64,000 bases of DNA, from positions 1,054,001 to 1,118,000 of the forward strand of contig JAGFBZ010001279.1 in the NCBI GenBank assembly GCA_018398805.1, read 5' to 3'. Positions 50,101-60,010 of the stretch are shown in pieces; position 1 is the stretch's first letter, and every line of letters begins with the position of its first letter. The DNA is from Hirundichthys speculiger. Lineage: Eukaryota > Chordata > Actinopteri > Beloniformes > Exocoetidae. Both the position numbers and the translations under genes were made by a program. The notes beneath the pieces were generated by a model. That model was not told the DNA's origin and ran no database searches. It saw nothing but the letters and a program-made list of their open reading frames with translations.

Positions 50101-52273
50101 TGCTGTCTATTCTGCAGCCATCGTTTAACAAAGTACACAGTAAAAGAACCTGTAGTCCATCCCTGATATCTGTGCGGTGTTCTCAACACTCCAAGCTCAT
50201 CCGTTTTATGACCCATTTGTCTCACGTTCAGCGTGACAATCAAGCAAACGTCCTCCCTCCTTCCTCTGCCTTTTGTTTTGTATCAACATTCTTGGATTTG
50301 TGGGTTTTATTCCAGGCATCCCTTGATCTTTGGGGAGCTCAATAACAGGCTCCCGTAAATAAACAGCGTTTCTGTTGCCATGGTTTTTTTTATCATAACA
50401 GGCGTTATCGGCAGAAAACTGTACAGCATCCAAATGGCATTCAGGAATGCTTGTTTCAACAAAGAAACACTCAAAGAGTGTTTTGAGCAGAAGGCTGAGT
50501 TCTTCACGCTTACCTGAGATGATCCCTACAGGAATGACGGAGCACAACTCTCCCACCTTGATTGTCCGGTGCACATTCAGGAGCAGAGCTTCCAGCTTCT
50601 CAACAGGCTTCGTCATCAATAACTTCTCCTCACGCTCTCAGACGGACCAGGAACGACCTTCAGATGCTCTTTATTCCGAGCCGCTCCCGTCTCTCTCGTC
50701 TCTGAAGACTGGCATGAAAAGTTTGGACACGTTTCTTGAAGTCGCCTTGCTTGTAATACCAGTTAAAATCACATTTTTCTTTCCACTGATGCATTTTTAA
50801 ACTTCACATGTAAAACACAAAAAGCTTTTTAAATTTATTCAATGCGCTGAGAGGATGACGGTGTACGGAAAAAGTGTCCATACACAGTTTTTCCATTTTC
50901 TCCCAGATAGGTGGACGGATGGTTGGATAATGCTTTTTTTAATACTTACTGATTATATTGTTTTATTTCATAATCAGAAATAATAACGTATTCGGACAAT
51001 GATACAGTTCCAACAGAACTGTAAATATTGCATGAAAATGACCATCCTGAAGTCTGTAGCCCATCGACATCATCAGATTGTGCGTTTTCTCCCTGGAGAT
51101 GCTTTGCCAGGCCTTTCCTGCAGCCAGCTTCAGTCACTGGCTGTCTGTGCCACTTTCTTCCTTCAGTTCTGCCATCAGGAAGCTAAAAGCAGCCGGCTGA
51201 GATTCAGATGTCTGACCAAGCCACAGAAGATAGAAGATATCCACCGAAGGGTGTTTCATTTCTTCAGAAATCCTGTAGTTGCTCTTGCAGGCTCAATATC
51301 CATCTGCAGGGTGAACCGCCGTCCTCTCTGTTCCCATCAGGTTTATCTGGGTTTCATTTCTCCAAAGACTCTGGGTCCAGAACACAAGTTGGCTTTTTGA
51401 GATGTTTTCTGGTTTGGTCTGGTCTGCTTTCCTCTTCAGGGACGTTACCAGTGATTTGCAGCTTGTTGTAAACCTTCTACATTGACATTCATGAAGGCGT
51501 CTCCAGCGTATTCTTGACTTCTGTTGAGCTCACAAAAGGGTTTTTCTTCACTTCAGAAAGACTCTCCAATTATCTACTTCTGTTGTATTCTGTGTTCTTC
51601 AAAGCCTTTTAACGTTGTAGAGAATCTACAATCCCGTTGATTTGACCACATCTAAGGTTTTTGCTCTCTTTTTTTTTTTTTTCTGCCAAATGACGACTTC
51701 CGTCTCTTATACTGATGTCTCCTTGAATTTCACGTTGGCAGCTCCAGTCATATTGGTAGCTGTCAAATGTCAAGTCAGTACCTCATATCAGCTCCAGACT
51801 TCATTTGTCTTGAACTAACAAAGGAACGCACCACATCCATCCAGCTGACCTCTTTTCAAAGTCCTAATAAAACGGCTGTAATCCCTGAATGGTAAATGTC
51901 ACATTTTTGTGGAACCTCTGAAATTAAAGCTGAAAGTCTGCACTTTGATCACATCTTGATTATTTTACTGCAAATCCAAAACCACCGTGTTTTCAAAAAC
52001 TCGAACTGTAGGTGTAATGAAAACAATGCACTTTTTCTGGTTTGATTTTCCTCTAAATGTAGGGTTCTGTTTATGAAAGAAGAGGCACATTAAAAAAAAA
52101 ATGAGAAAAGAGTGCGCTTGTACAATCCATCCGTAGGGAAACCCATGAATGTCCTGTGTTTGTCTGCCACCTACTGGTAGAACGACAACACTGCTCCCTG
52201 TTTACCAGCAGTGATGGCTAACAACAGGTGTAACGGCTCTACCTGCGCTCTGATCACTCTCTCGCTCCCTCAG
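47154..52273 (+). other. kcnh3 intron, no gene seen
   Basis: A 5.1-kb intron with a (CA)n tract at 49465-49490 and a possible decayed repeat at about 51060-51800. A 137-codon - strand frame (50206-50619) has no domain I recognise. Confidence 0.45.
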
Positions 52274-52530
52274 GTGGACTGGGAGAGCAACGGCGGCCTG
52301 GTGAAGAAGCTGCCCTCCATCCGTGAGGATGAGGAGGGCGACGAGGAGCAGAGCACGGTGTCCCGTTCCCCCCGCTCCCCGCTGCACCTCAGCAGGGGCC
52401 TCAGCTCGCCGCTGCGCTCCCCCCTCCTGCCGCCGCGGCCGTTCCGCGCCCCCTCTGACCACTCGCGGCCCTCCACCCTGCAGATACCGGTGGTCAGTTT
52501 CAGCAGCGCGCCGCCTGAGCTCAGCCCCAG
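52274..52530 (+). CDS. kcnh3: kcnh3 exon: acidic, Pro/Ser-rich distal C-terminus
   Basis: The exon reads VDWESNGGLVKKLPSIREDEEGDEEQ, then a long Ser/Arg/Pro-rich stretch, and ends VSFSSAPPELSPR. The LPSI-EDEE element and the PPELSPR-(F/I)VDGIE junction with the next exon are shared by ELK channels (remembered). The acceptor is ccctcag at 52273 and the donor gtaacg at 52531, after two bases of the Arg codon. The exon is very GC-rich, which creates long antisense open frames here that have no protein-like content. Confidence 0.9.
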
Positions 52531-52962
52531 GTAACGCACACAAACGCACAAGAATGGGAGTGTGAACAATACTCAGGAAAGATCAGGAATAAAAATAAAA
52601 AATAAAATCAGAACAGGAGACTCTGAGGGTTGTCTGCACAAGCTGCAGTAGCTCTGCAGCATAGGTGCCTGGCTGCCATGGCAACCAGTAGATTACAGGG
52701 CTAGTGGTCCAAATGGGGCTTGACTGCTGTGTGCGGAGGTTCATGCAGCAGGATAATGTGTGTGCTTGCAGTGTAACCGTGCCCACATGTGCAGAGAGAT
52801 TTGTGTCACCCCGCTGTGCGCTGCTGTGGGAAACGAGGCTGCTATCTGGGTGTGTGGAGGGTTGTGTTTGTGAGAAAATGCTGCAGGGGGAGAGATGTTC
52901 TGGTGATTTGCATTCCTCTGCTACGCTCGGTGTCTCACGTTTGATCCCTCTTTTCTGCATAG

Positions 52963-53063
52963 ATTCGTGGATGGCATCGAAACAGAGACCAGCTCCATCT
53001 CTTCCCAGAAGTTTGAGTTCAGCTCCAGCCTGTCACCTGCAGCTCCATCCTCCCCATACCCAG
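52963..53063 (+). CDS. kcnh3: kcnh3 exon: VDGIE segment of C-terminal tail
   Basis: The exon completes the Arg codon and reads FVDGIETETSSISSQKFEFSS, then SLSPAAPSSPYP. The VDGIE segment is a conserved ELK tail landmark. The acceptor is tgcatag at 52962 and the donor gtatca at 53064. Directly after the donor comes a CA/CG-rich dinucleotide tract (about 53070-53117). Phase fits both neighbours. Confidence 0.88.
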
Positions 53064-53169
53064 GTATCACACGCACACACGCGCACACACATGCACACAC
53101 GCACGCACACACACACGCTCAGGCACTGCCGTCTCAAAGCAATGGATTTTTCTGGCAGGTTAATATTTA

Positions 53170-53245
53170 ATCAATCAATCAATCAGTCTTTATTTCTAGA
53201 GCGCTTTTCCTGCAAGGACGTGCAACACAAAGTGCTTTAGAGAAT
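53170..53245. mobile_element. Short LINE 3'-end fragment
   Basis: (aatc)n followed by agtctttatttctagagcgctt, a common 3' terminal word of L2-type fish LINEs in antisense, lies 35 bp upstream of a kcnh3 exon. Confidence 0.5.
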
Positions 53246-53279
53246 GAAAAACCAATGTTGATGTTTGTGTCGTCTGCAG

Positions 53280-53332
53280 GGATCCGTGAGCACTCTGAGA
53301 TCAAGCAGAGCGTGTCCAAGCTGACAGAGGAG
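53280..53332 (+). CDS. kcnh3: kcnh3 small exon: start of C-terminal helix
   Basis: This 53-bp exon codes for GIREHSEIKQSVSKLTEE. Together with the next exon (MNSLSKQVSRLSQELQEMARLL) it forms a heptad-like amphipathic helix, matching the short coiled-coil-like tail segment of ELK channels. The acceptor is gtctgcag at 53279 and the donor gtgagc at 53333. A short LINE 3'-end fragment with a (caat)n-type tail lies just upstream at about 53170-53245. Confidence 0.85.
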
Positions 53333-54239
53333 GTGAGCTCATCAACCAAATCATTTCAAAATCATGGCATGTGTGAAAGTGAGCTTTTCTGTTTGGCTTT
53401 TTGTTGTTTTTTTTCATTTATTTATTTATTTTTTCTCTAGTTTAGAGACTGTAGTAGCACTGAGGAGAAGAAAGGAGGCAGAGTTGGAGGTAGCAGAGGT
53501 TAAAATGTTGAGCTTCTCTTTGGGAGGATCAGGAATGAGGATGTTAGGGACCAAGTAGTTTTGATTTAAAAAATGGGTTTATTTACCCCCAAAATGCCCA
53601 AAAAATATAAACCAAGAACTTAATACCTAGGCTTATAAAAAGAGGTCAACCCAATAGAACTACACTGAAATTATTAACAACTTAACAGGACACCAACTGA
53701 ACAAAACTGACCCACCTATAATGACACAGAAGGGAACATATATACTGGCTTGGCCAAACCAAAAATGGACAAGTACAATTAATACAAGGGAAACTAACTA
53801 AACCCCAAACCCCCCCCCTAACATAACAGCCATGCAGTGGGCGGGGCTTCCTCGTTACTCGCTACATTACGGCAATAACATAACATGAGTATAACATCAA
53901 AGTCTCTGGTAACATCCTCTCCACCCATTAAATAAATCTAAATAATCTAAAAAAAATAATCTAAAAAAAAAAAAAATCAAGAAAAAAATTGCAGAAACAT
54001 CACAGGATGTTTGTGAGCGTTCTCTCGCAGCAAAGAAATGTTGTGAGCCAGCCTGGCCCCTTTAAGAAGGTGCCCTTATGGGTAATGGTGTGGCCTTATG
54101 GGTAATGTAGTGTGTGTGTCGTGGGACGGCAGAATGAAAACGAGGTTAGATGAAAGAGTGGTTTCTTTACTACGGTTCAGAGACCAGAGGCTGTGAAGGT
54201 AACAGAAAGACCACAGTTGAGCCTTTGTCTTGTTTTGCT

Positions 54240-54468
54240 GCAGTGCCTCGCTACTTTTTTTTGCGGTTTTTAAACATATTTTAAACACATTATTTAGGCT
54301 GTGAAGGGGGCTCTTGGCTCCAGTTTGCAGATTTTGATTCTCGCGGGGGGGGGCGCCGGTCCACATTAACCACGAAAAATAAGGGATCACTGTAAATAAA
54401 ACTTAAATAACTCAATTTTTTCTTGCGTGGCCCGGAACTAATTGATCCACGGCCCGGTACCACTGGCC
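54240..54468. mobile_element. Fragments of two DNA-transposon ends
   Basis: ccacgaaaaataagggatcac followed by tgta resembles the terminal repeat of a mariner/pogo-type element. Directly after it, 54385-54468 repeats the right end of the hAT at 19677 (ttttttcttgcgtggcccgg, then cggcccggtaccactgg). Confidence 0.5.
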
Positions 54469-54761
54469 TAATGGGCATGCCAGAGGATTTAGCAGTCCTC
54501 CGCCCTTGGCCACGCCTTTCGCCTCACCAGGAAATGTAACTCCTCCACCAGCACGGTAACTCAAAAACAAAGAAATAAATATTAATATAACAGAAAGTGA
54601 ACTCTACCTTACAGTGAATAAATATATGTACGGTGTAAGGTTATAAACAAGTTACATATTAAATATACTATTTGAACCTTAATGTTTAATTGAATTGTTT
54701 GGGGTGTGGCTGACTGCAAACAAAATTAACCTGTGTACTTAAAGTAATGAGGGCCTAGATC

Positions 54762-55545
54762 AGGGGTGTTAGACTCATTTTCACTGAGGGCCACATCAGC
54801 ATCGTGGTGGCCCTCGAAGGGCCAGATTGACAACATGAATGTAACAAAATGCAATATAAATCAAAATAAATTAAACTGCACCTTATTATATTGTTAAATA
54901 ACTGTTTCTGCATTTATTATGTGTTAAGGTTTTAAATATTTAACTCATTATTATATTAAACTCATGGTTTGTGGTTGTAAACCTACTCTGGCACAGGTGA
55001 TGTTTACAGAGTCTGTTGCCATGGTAACGGACTCTGTAAACATCACTGAGAGTATCCATTACCTTGGTTTCAGAAGTGGAAGCGAATTCTTTGTTTTCCT
55101 TGCAGGCTAAATTTAGCATACTTAGCTCCGTGTGTGTTGTCAAAATGCCGACGTAGATTATACTCTTTCATGACTGACACCGCCTCATAACACAAACGAC
55201 AAACTGTTTTTTCACCTTGAGACACAAACTTGTATTCGTTTTCCCGTCGTTCATGAAACTTCCTTCCTTGTGCATTAATTTCTCTTTTCTTGGGCATAAT
55301 GGGGTTCGTTTGTAGACGGTTTTTCTTAAGTACATCAGTGTCTTGCTCATGGTGAGGTACTGTTATCGTTGTGGGTGACGAAATGCATTGTGGGAGATGT
55401 AGTTTATTGTCAATATGCGCTTTAGAGCAGCGTAAGCTTATTTTAAGTCTTAAAATATTGGTTTAAAATTTAAGCCAATAATGCGCAAGCCTCTCAAGGG
55501 CCACATTTGGCCGGCAGGTCCTTGTGTTTGACTCATGTGGCCAAG
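54762..55545 (-). mobile_element. hAT-type element with BED-like zinc-finger remnant
   Basis: The ends caggggtgttagactcattt and ttgtgtttgactcatgtggc are roughly inverted. The - strand frame 55070-55297 encodes EKTVCRLCYEAVSVMKEYNL and RRHFDNTHG, a C-x2-C/H-x4-H finger like those of hAT transposases and their domesticated relatives. The catalytic domain is absent. Confidence 0.7.
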
Positions 55546-55728
55546 AGTGTATTATATTACCCTCTTCAACTGGCTTGTGTGGCTACAGCCATCACAGAGG
55601 ACAGTCAGGCCAGTCAGGAGGTCTAGAGGAAGACCAAAGAGGAGATTTATGGATGTAGAGAAACAGGACATGAAGTTAGTTGGTGTGAGAGAAGAAGATC
55701 CAGATTTCATTCTACATGAAAGAATAAT

Positions 55729-56530
55729 CTGACTGGCTGAATGACACGTGCTGTTACTGAGACGGCGCCAGACGAGGTGACGGGTCATTCTCTGTGTTTG
55801 TAGTCGGTCCAGACAGTCAAATGTGTGTTCTGAAACACAGAAACAGTGACTTATTTCTCCTTTCAAAGTTCCAGTGTGTTCCATGGTCACGGCGCTCTAC
55901 TGTCAGAGATGCAATCCAGTATTCGTCTTTGTTTTGTTTTTTTTTTCAAGTTTTTCATACATTTTTTTAGTCGCATATGATTGTGTAATTTGAAAAATGA
56001 TTTTCTTGAAGTTTTGCCTCTACTCCAGGGAGGTCTTTTTGCATATTTTGTTCTCTTTCTTAGTTGTAGTTAGAGTAGATTTTATTACATGTTTGGAAGG
56101 GTCACTTTTGGTGCAATGTACAGCTTGGCCACTAGATGTCACTGAATCCAAACTGCTCTTTCATGATCTTATCGTTCTTTCCTGTAATGAAGTATGTGGT
56201 CTGTTTAACATATATTCTCTCCTTCATAGAATCCTGATGGGAAATTTAGTTTGTGATGTTGATATTTTCTTAACCTGTATTAGTTCTAATCAAATTTCAG
56301 CCATTTGATTTTTCATAGTTTATGAATCCCAATCCAGGCCATCCCACCATCGATGTACAGGAAAATGCAACCAGTTCTGATCCAAACATCGGAAGAAATG
56401 TTTCGATACAATTGTTTTACACAAATTAGGATGTACTTACTGAGAATTTTCTTTTTGAAAGCATCTTTCCTCGAATAACAACAAACGTTGAGCTGATTTT
56501 CTGTTCGTGTGTTGCGTTTCATCCATGCAG
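55729..56530 (+). other. kcnh3 last large intron, no gene seen
   Basis: AT-rich intron with T-runs. No repeat or gene recognised before the atgcag acceptor. Confidence 0.5.
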
Positions 56531-56920
56531 ATGAACAGTCTCTCCAAGCAAGTCTCCAGGCTCAGCCAGGAGCTGCAGGAAATGGCTCGCCTGCTTAAGC
56601 CCCTCCTCCAAACAGCATCACAGCCGATCCTGATGAGCCTGGCGCCAAATTTAACCCCGCCTCAGAGCAGCGCCAGCCAGGTGTCGTCCAGCCCGTGTCT
56701 CATAGCGCCACCCTCCGCCACACCTTGTTCTCCACAGAGACTGGGCACTCATTCCCTGCTGGACAGCAGGGACATGGAGGGTGTCGAGCTGCCAGGATGC
56801 CTTCTCCCAACCACCCATTCACCACAAAGGCCTAATTCACCCGCGTCAGCGCCAGCGCAGCCCCCACCCAACCACACGGTGCCCCCCGTGTCCCAAAGCC
56901 CCCACAGCCTTCTCCACTAA
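56531..56920 (+). CDS. kcnh3: kcnh3 exon: C-terminal helix and tail (stop at 56918-56920 if unspliced)
   Basis: The exon starts at an atgcag acceptor with MNSLSKQVSRLSQELQEMAR, then a Pro/Ser-rich tail, and reaches a stop at 56918-56920. The helix is certainly coding, as its phase and heptads continue the previous exon. Where the exon ends is uncertain. A second open Pro/Ser-rich frame runs to 57416, and a good acceptor (ctcgctgcag) ends at 56945. In-phase donors that would join the two frames exist at 56681 (cag-gtgtcg), 56879 and 56888. If none is used, the protein stops here. Confidence 0.85.
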   Translation: MNSLSKQVSRLSQELQEMARLLKPLLQTASQPILMSLAPNLTPPQSSASQVSSSPCLIAPPSATPCSPQRLGTHSLLDSRDMEGVELPGCLLPTTHSPQRPNSPASAPAQPPPNHTVPPVSQSPHSLLH

Positions 56921-56945
56921 CAGGATGCTTTTGCTCTCGCTGCAG

Positions 56946-57416
56946 GATCAGCCTCTTCTGGCCTCTCACACCCCTTCACCGTCTCTTTCCTTCTCCATCT
57001 CTCCTTCCTCCTCACCGTCCCTCTCCCCGTGCCAAGGCCCCCACCCATCACGACCCAGCAGCAGCGCCGACAGAGCCATGACCCCCCTGCTTCACTCCCA
57101 GGATGCCCCTCCTCCCACTTCACTGTCCCGCTGCTCAGCGCCTCCGTCGGCCATGTCCTCCCCTGGAGATCACCGACTGAGGCCTTCCCCCTCTGCCCCC
57201 ATCATACCCCCCCCGGCCCCCCTCAACCCCTCCACCCTCTCCCTGCCCCTGTCTCTGGACTTCGGGAGGTGCAAGTCGCAGCAACAACAAAGGGAGACAA
57301 AAGCCACGACGAATCCTGAGGAGGTGGAGATGCAGGAGTGGGGGCAACGGTCGGAGGAAGGGACGTCCACCATGGAGCACATCAGCTTCATCGACGAAGA
57401 GGAGCCAGCAATATGA
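56946..57416 (+). CDS. kcnh3: Candidate last kcnh3 coding exon (alternative C-terminus)
   Basis: From the acceptor ending at 56945 an open frame of 156 codons begins DQPLLASHTPSPSLSFSIS, stays Pro/Ser-rich, and ends MEHISFIDEEEPAI with a TGA at 57414-57416. The composition and the acidic end look like a genuine channel C-terminus rather than UTR. Joining to the upstream exon requires an in-phase donor at 56681, 56879 or 56888; the last two would give introns of only 67 or 58 bp. A single-base indel in the assembly is another explanation. Coding status is inferred, not shown. Confidence 0.55.
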   Translation, partial: DQPLLASHTPSPSLSFSISPSSSPSLSPCQGPHPSRPSSSADRAMTPLLHSQDAPPPTSLSRCSAPPSAMSSPGDHRLRPSPSAPIIPPPAPLNPSTLSLPLSLDFGRCKSQQQQRETKATTNPEEVEMQEWGQRSEEGTSTMEHISFIDEEEPAI

Positions 57417-58618
57417 ACGGACTCACGCCGAGAGCGACGACGGAGAACGAGGTCGGAGCAGGAAAAGTGATGGTGGGACGGTGGAATAGAAATCCCGATC
57501 AGAAGCAGAACCCCGGTCCATTCGACACAAGGAGCAATTCAACCACACTGTGCGACACTGCCAGCTGCCACCCAGTCAGGAGCGCCTTTCTACACCGGTC
57601 ATCCACAGAGTCACAGCAGCACAAGATGAATCAACTGTAGCATGAGTCGGCCGAGACACGGGAAGCTACATTCAGCCCAATCCAGCTATCAAACTTACAG
57701 CGTTGGACGTCTCCTCCTCTAACACAGACAGGCACATCATCTCCACAGGAAATGTCTTACTAGCATCCAGAGGCCGGCGCACTGGGACAGCGAATGTAAA
57801 CTCTTTGTTTCATCTCACCAGGCATCCACACCTGGAAGGCCAGTTTGCTTCATCAGTTGGGGGGCTTTTAAACATAAACATACCTCCCATGAGCCATTCA
57901 CACTCCCGCCGCTCACGCTCATGAACAGAGAAGCGTTTTCTGTTGGTGTCGAAGACGTATGGTGGCAACTTCAGAGGGTTGGTTGGTAAGCCAAAGAAAA
58001 TTTGGATGTAAGAGAAGAGCTCAAATCATAAACGGCACCCCACACCACCCCACCCTGATGTATCTGTTTACAAGCAGCCTGTCAGATTGTACACCCCACC
58101 CCACCCCACCCCAAGCTTTAGCCATCCAGCCATTCGTGCCTTCTCCATGTAAAGACTTCCCCACAGTCCTTCATCTGTTCTGATTTAGATCAAACCTTAC
58201 ATTGAAAAACAAAAAACAAGCCATCAATGCCCCCCACTGAGAACACTTGCACCTTTATTTAAAGTACAACCACTTTATTTATTTTGATTTCTGTTGGAAT
58301 CATATTGCACGTCCTTGCGAGAGGATGCACTCTCGTGCAACCTTTCCTATGTAGCACACACTCTTCTGATCATCTCCTGAGCTTCACGTTGGTAGGACGG
58401 CAGCCCGAAGCTGAAACTACAACACCCAGGCTGCATCACTATGGAGGTCTCAGGACTTCTGTGAATTTTTAAAAACGTTTTTTTTTTTTGTTTGTTTGTT
58501 TGCTGAGGTGCTTTGTGCACAACAATACTTGTAATATAGACTTTTCTGGTTTCTGTAACAAAAGGGGAGGTGATTAGATGACGCTCAATTCACAGCCACG
58601 CCTGGAACGTCGGTCCTG

Positions 58619-58665
58619 AGGGGAGCGGGGGGTGGGTGGGGTGGGGTGGGGGGGGGGGGGGGTGG
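58619..58665 (+). other. G-quadruplex-type tract in kcnh3 3'UTR
   Basis: Successive G runs of three or more separated by single T (ggggggtgggtggggtgggg and on) lie on the sense strand of the inferred 3'UTR. They satisfy the usual G3+N1-7 pattern. Confidence 0.8.
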
Positions 58666-58881
58666 CTTAGACAGATGAGTTGGGGTTTTAAATCAATTGC
58701 ATGTCAGTTTTTCTTTTTTTTAACTTTTGCATGAGAAATGTGCCTGCTTTGGAGCTGCCCAGGTCAGAAGGCTCAAGAAGCAGAACCTGCCTTCCTTACA
58801 GGAGGCTGCTGAGTTTCAGATGTATTTTATTAAAGACTGCTGTTACATAAAATCTTAAGCCAGGATTACATACAATACAAC

Positions 58882-58887
58882 AATAAA
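58882..58887 (+). terminator. Poly(A) signal AATAAA, kcnh3
   Basis: A canonical AATAAA hexamer lies about 1.5 kb after the last candidate stop, on the + strand. It is followed within 30 bp by a GT-rich stretch (gcgttgttttgtaag), as expected for a cleavage region. Cleavage near 58900-58910 is inferred. Confidence 0.6.
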
Positions 58888-58905
58888 GAAGCGTTGTTTT
58901 GTAAG

Positions 58906-60010
58906 ACCCGACTCTTGTCGATTCCTTGGAAACTGTCACAGTTTGTCGTTCCGGTCGCAGGTGTACAGCATCCTCTCTCTGGGCAAGTTTGAAAACTTCT
59001 CCTGCTATCAGAACCACTGAAGGGTCAGAAGCAGTTTTCATTCATGCACTGCAGCCGTGCACACACTGGCAGCAAATATACTGGGGGGAAAAAAACAACA
59101 GAGTTACCACCGTTGGAGGAAGTTTATTCAGCCACCATTCACAGGTGTGGCACTAATTTAACAGCTGGAACATTCTGGCTGTGTAAAACACTGTCATCAG
59201 TGGCATTTTCCCCTGATCAAGCAGGCAGTGGAAGAGTCATGACATGCAGGAAGAAAACTGGAATCACCAGTCTAAAAAATCATCATAGTTCGACTTCACT
59301 AATGGAAATATCCATTGACCAGCTTCAAGCTAGAGGTCAGCTTTAGAGTGGAGACCTGCCGTGGACCGGCTCTTTCTCATTTCTACCATGAAGTTTCAGC
59401 CAGACTGAGATCTAAAAAGAAAAGCCTTACTGCTCTTTGCTCTGTCGTCACCACTGAACCTCATTTTGACTAATGGACTGGGAACATGCTGCCTTAACTC
59501 AGACAGGTTTCCAGGTTTTATTAGAACTGAACCAAACAAGAACTTTGGCATCATTTCTTTGTCGATCCAACACTCATTCCACCACAGTAACTCTTGAGTT
59601 TTCTGTCGGGATGCCTACCCTTCAACAATCCTCCCATTCTGTCTGTACTCCCACTCAAAATTACTTCATTGATCCCCAAAGGGAAATTAAATAAGACTCG
59701 CTTTAAATGTTAGACATGGCTGACTCAGAAAAACCAACATCTTTTGCCACAGTCCATATTTAAAATACCTTCTTCTATGGATTTTTTCAAAGCCTTTTGC
59801 TTCATTTGTGAGCTCTTGTTTCCCATCAATCAGGAAGACCAGGAAGCAGGCAGAAGAGCTTGTTAAAGCAGGCATAGACAGAAAAAATAAAATAAAAATC
59901 TCCACTTGAGAGTCCACAGCATCACATTTAGAAATGCAGATAAAAGGCGATTGAGTGATTCCATCCTTTTTTCCTTCCACTCAATCTGGAAAAAAAAAAA
60001 AGTCATTAAT
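58906..60010. other. Intergenic gap between kcnh3 and armc8
   Basis: About 1.1 kb between the inferred convergent 3' ends. A short LINE 3' word (gatccccaaagggaaattaa) is at about 59671. Nothing else recognised. Confidence 0.5.

Larger units (their letters stand above)
53442..55728 (+). mobile_element. RTE LINE C-terminal fragment split by about 2 kb of other repeats
   Basis: At 53442-53556 the + strand reads RRRKEAELEVAEVKMLSFSL; at 55613-55728 it resumes RRSRGRPKRRFMDVEKQDMK. Both segments are collinear with 28370-28610 of the RTE LINE, the second nearly identical to it. The insert between contains a hAT remnant, ends of two DNA elements and unclassified sequence. Confidence 0.7.
9360..58905 (+). 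other. kcnh3: kcnh3-like ELK potassium channel gene (3' two thirds; overall span)
   Basis: This entry gives the span of the visible part of one gene; the exons are listed separately. The product is a plasma-membrane voltage-gated K+ channel subunit of the ether-a-go-go ELK branch (Kv12). Visible parts in order are S2-S3, S4-S5, a glycosylation-rich turret, a GFGN filter, S6, C-linker, CNBHD and a C-terminal tail. Exon phases are compatible across all nine junctions from 9360 to 56531, so the gene appears intact here. kcnh3 is preferred over kcnh4 and kcnh8 for two reasons: the S3-S4 junction reads VYFG-HLLK, and the turret is long and sequon-rich, followed by [17 protein letters not shown]. 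Both match what I remember of mammalian KCNH3, whereas KCNH4 and KCNH8 have short turrets. The C-linker looks ancestral and would also fit kcnh4, so the paralogue call is less certain than the ELK family call. PAS and S1 exons must lie upstream of position 1. Confidence 0.85.
57417..58905 (+). other. kcnh3: kcnh3 3'UTR
   Basis: This stretch between the coding end and the AATAAA at 58882-58887 has no coding-like frame. It carries C-tracts of the CCCCA type (about 58092-58113) and a G-tract (58619-58665). A weaker signal, attaaa, is at about 58828. The 3'UTR assignment is inferred from position and the poly(A) signal. Confidence 0.65.

Noticed and set aside
50206..50619. 137-codon - strand frame in a kcnh3 intron
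   Set aside because: No recognisable domain, no splice context, and an overlapping + strand frame of similar length. It could be a fragment of an unknown element, but I cannot support a gene.
51060..51800. Possible decayed transposon
   Set aside because: It has the feel of a dispersed repeat, but I could not see ends, target duplications or a transposase motif.
52202..52569. Long antisense frames over the GC-rich kcnh3 tail exon
   Set aside because: They mirror the GC-rich, Ser/Pro-coding sense exon and have no domain.
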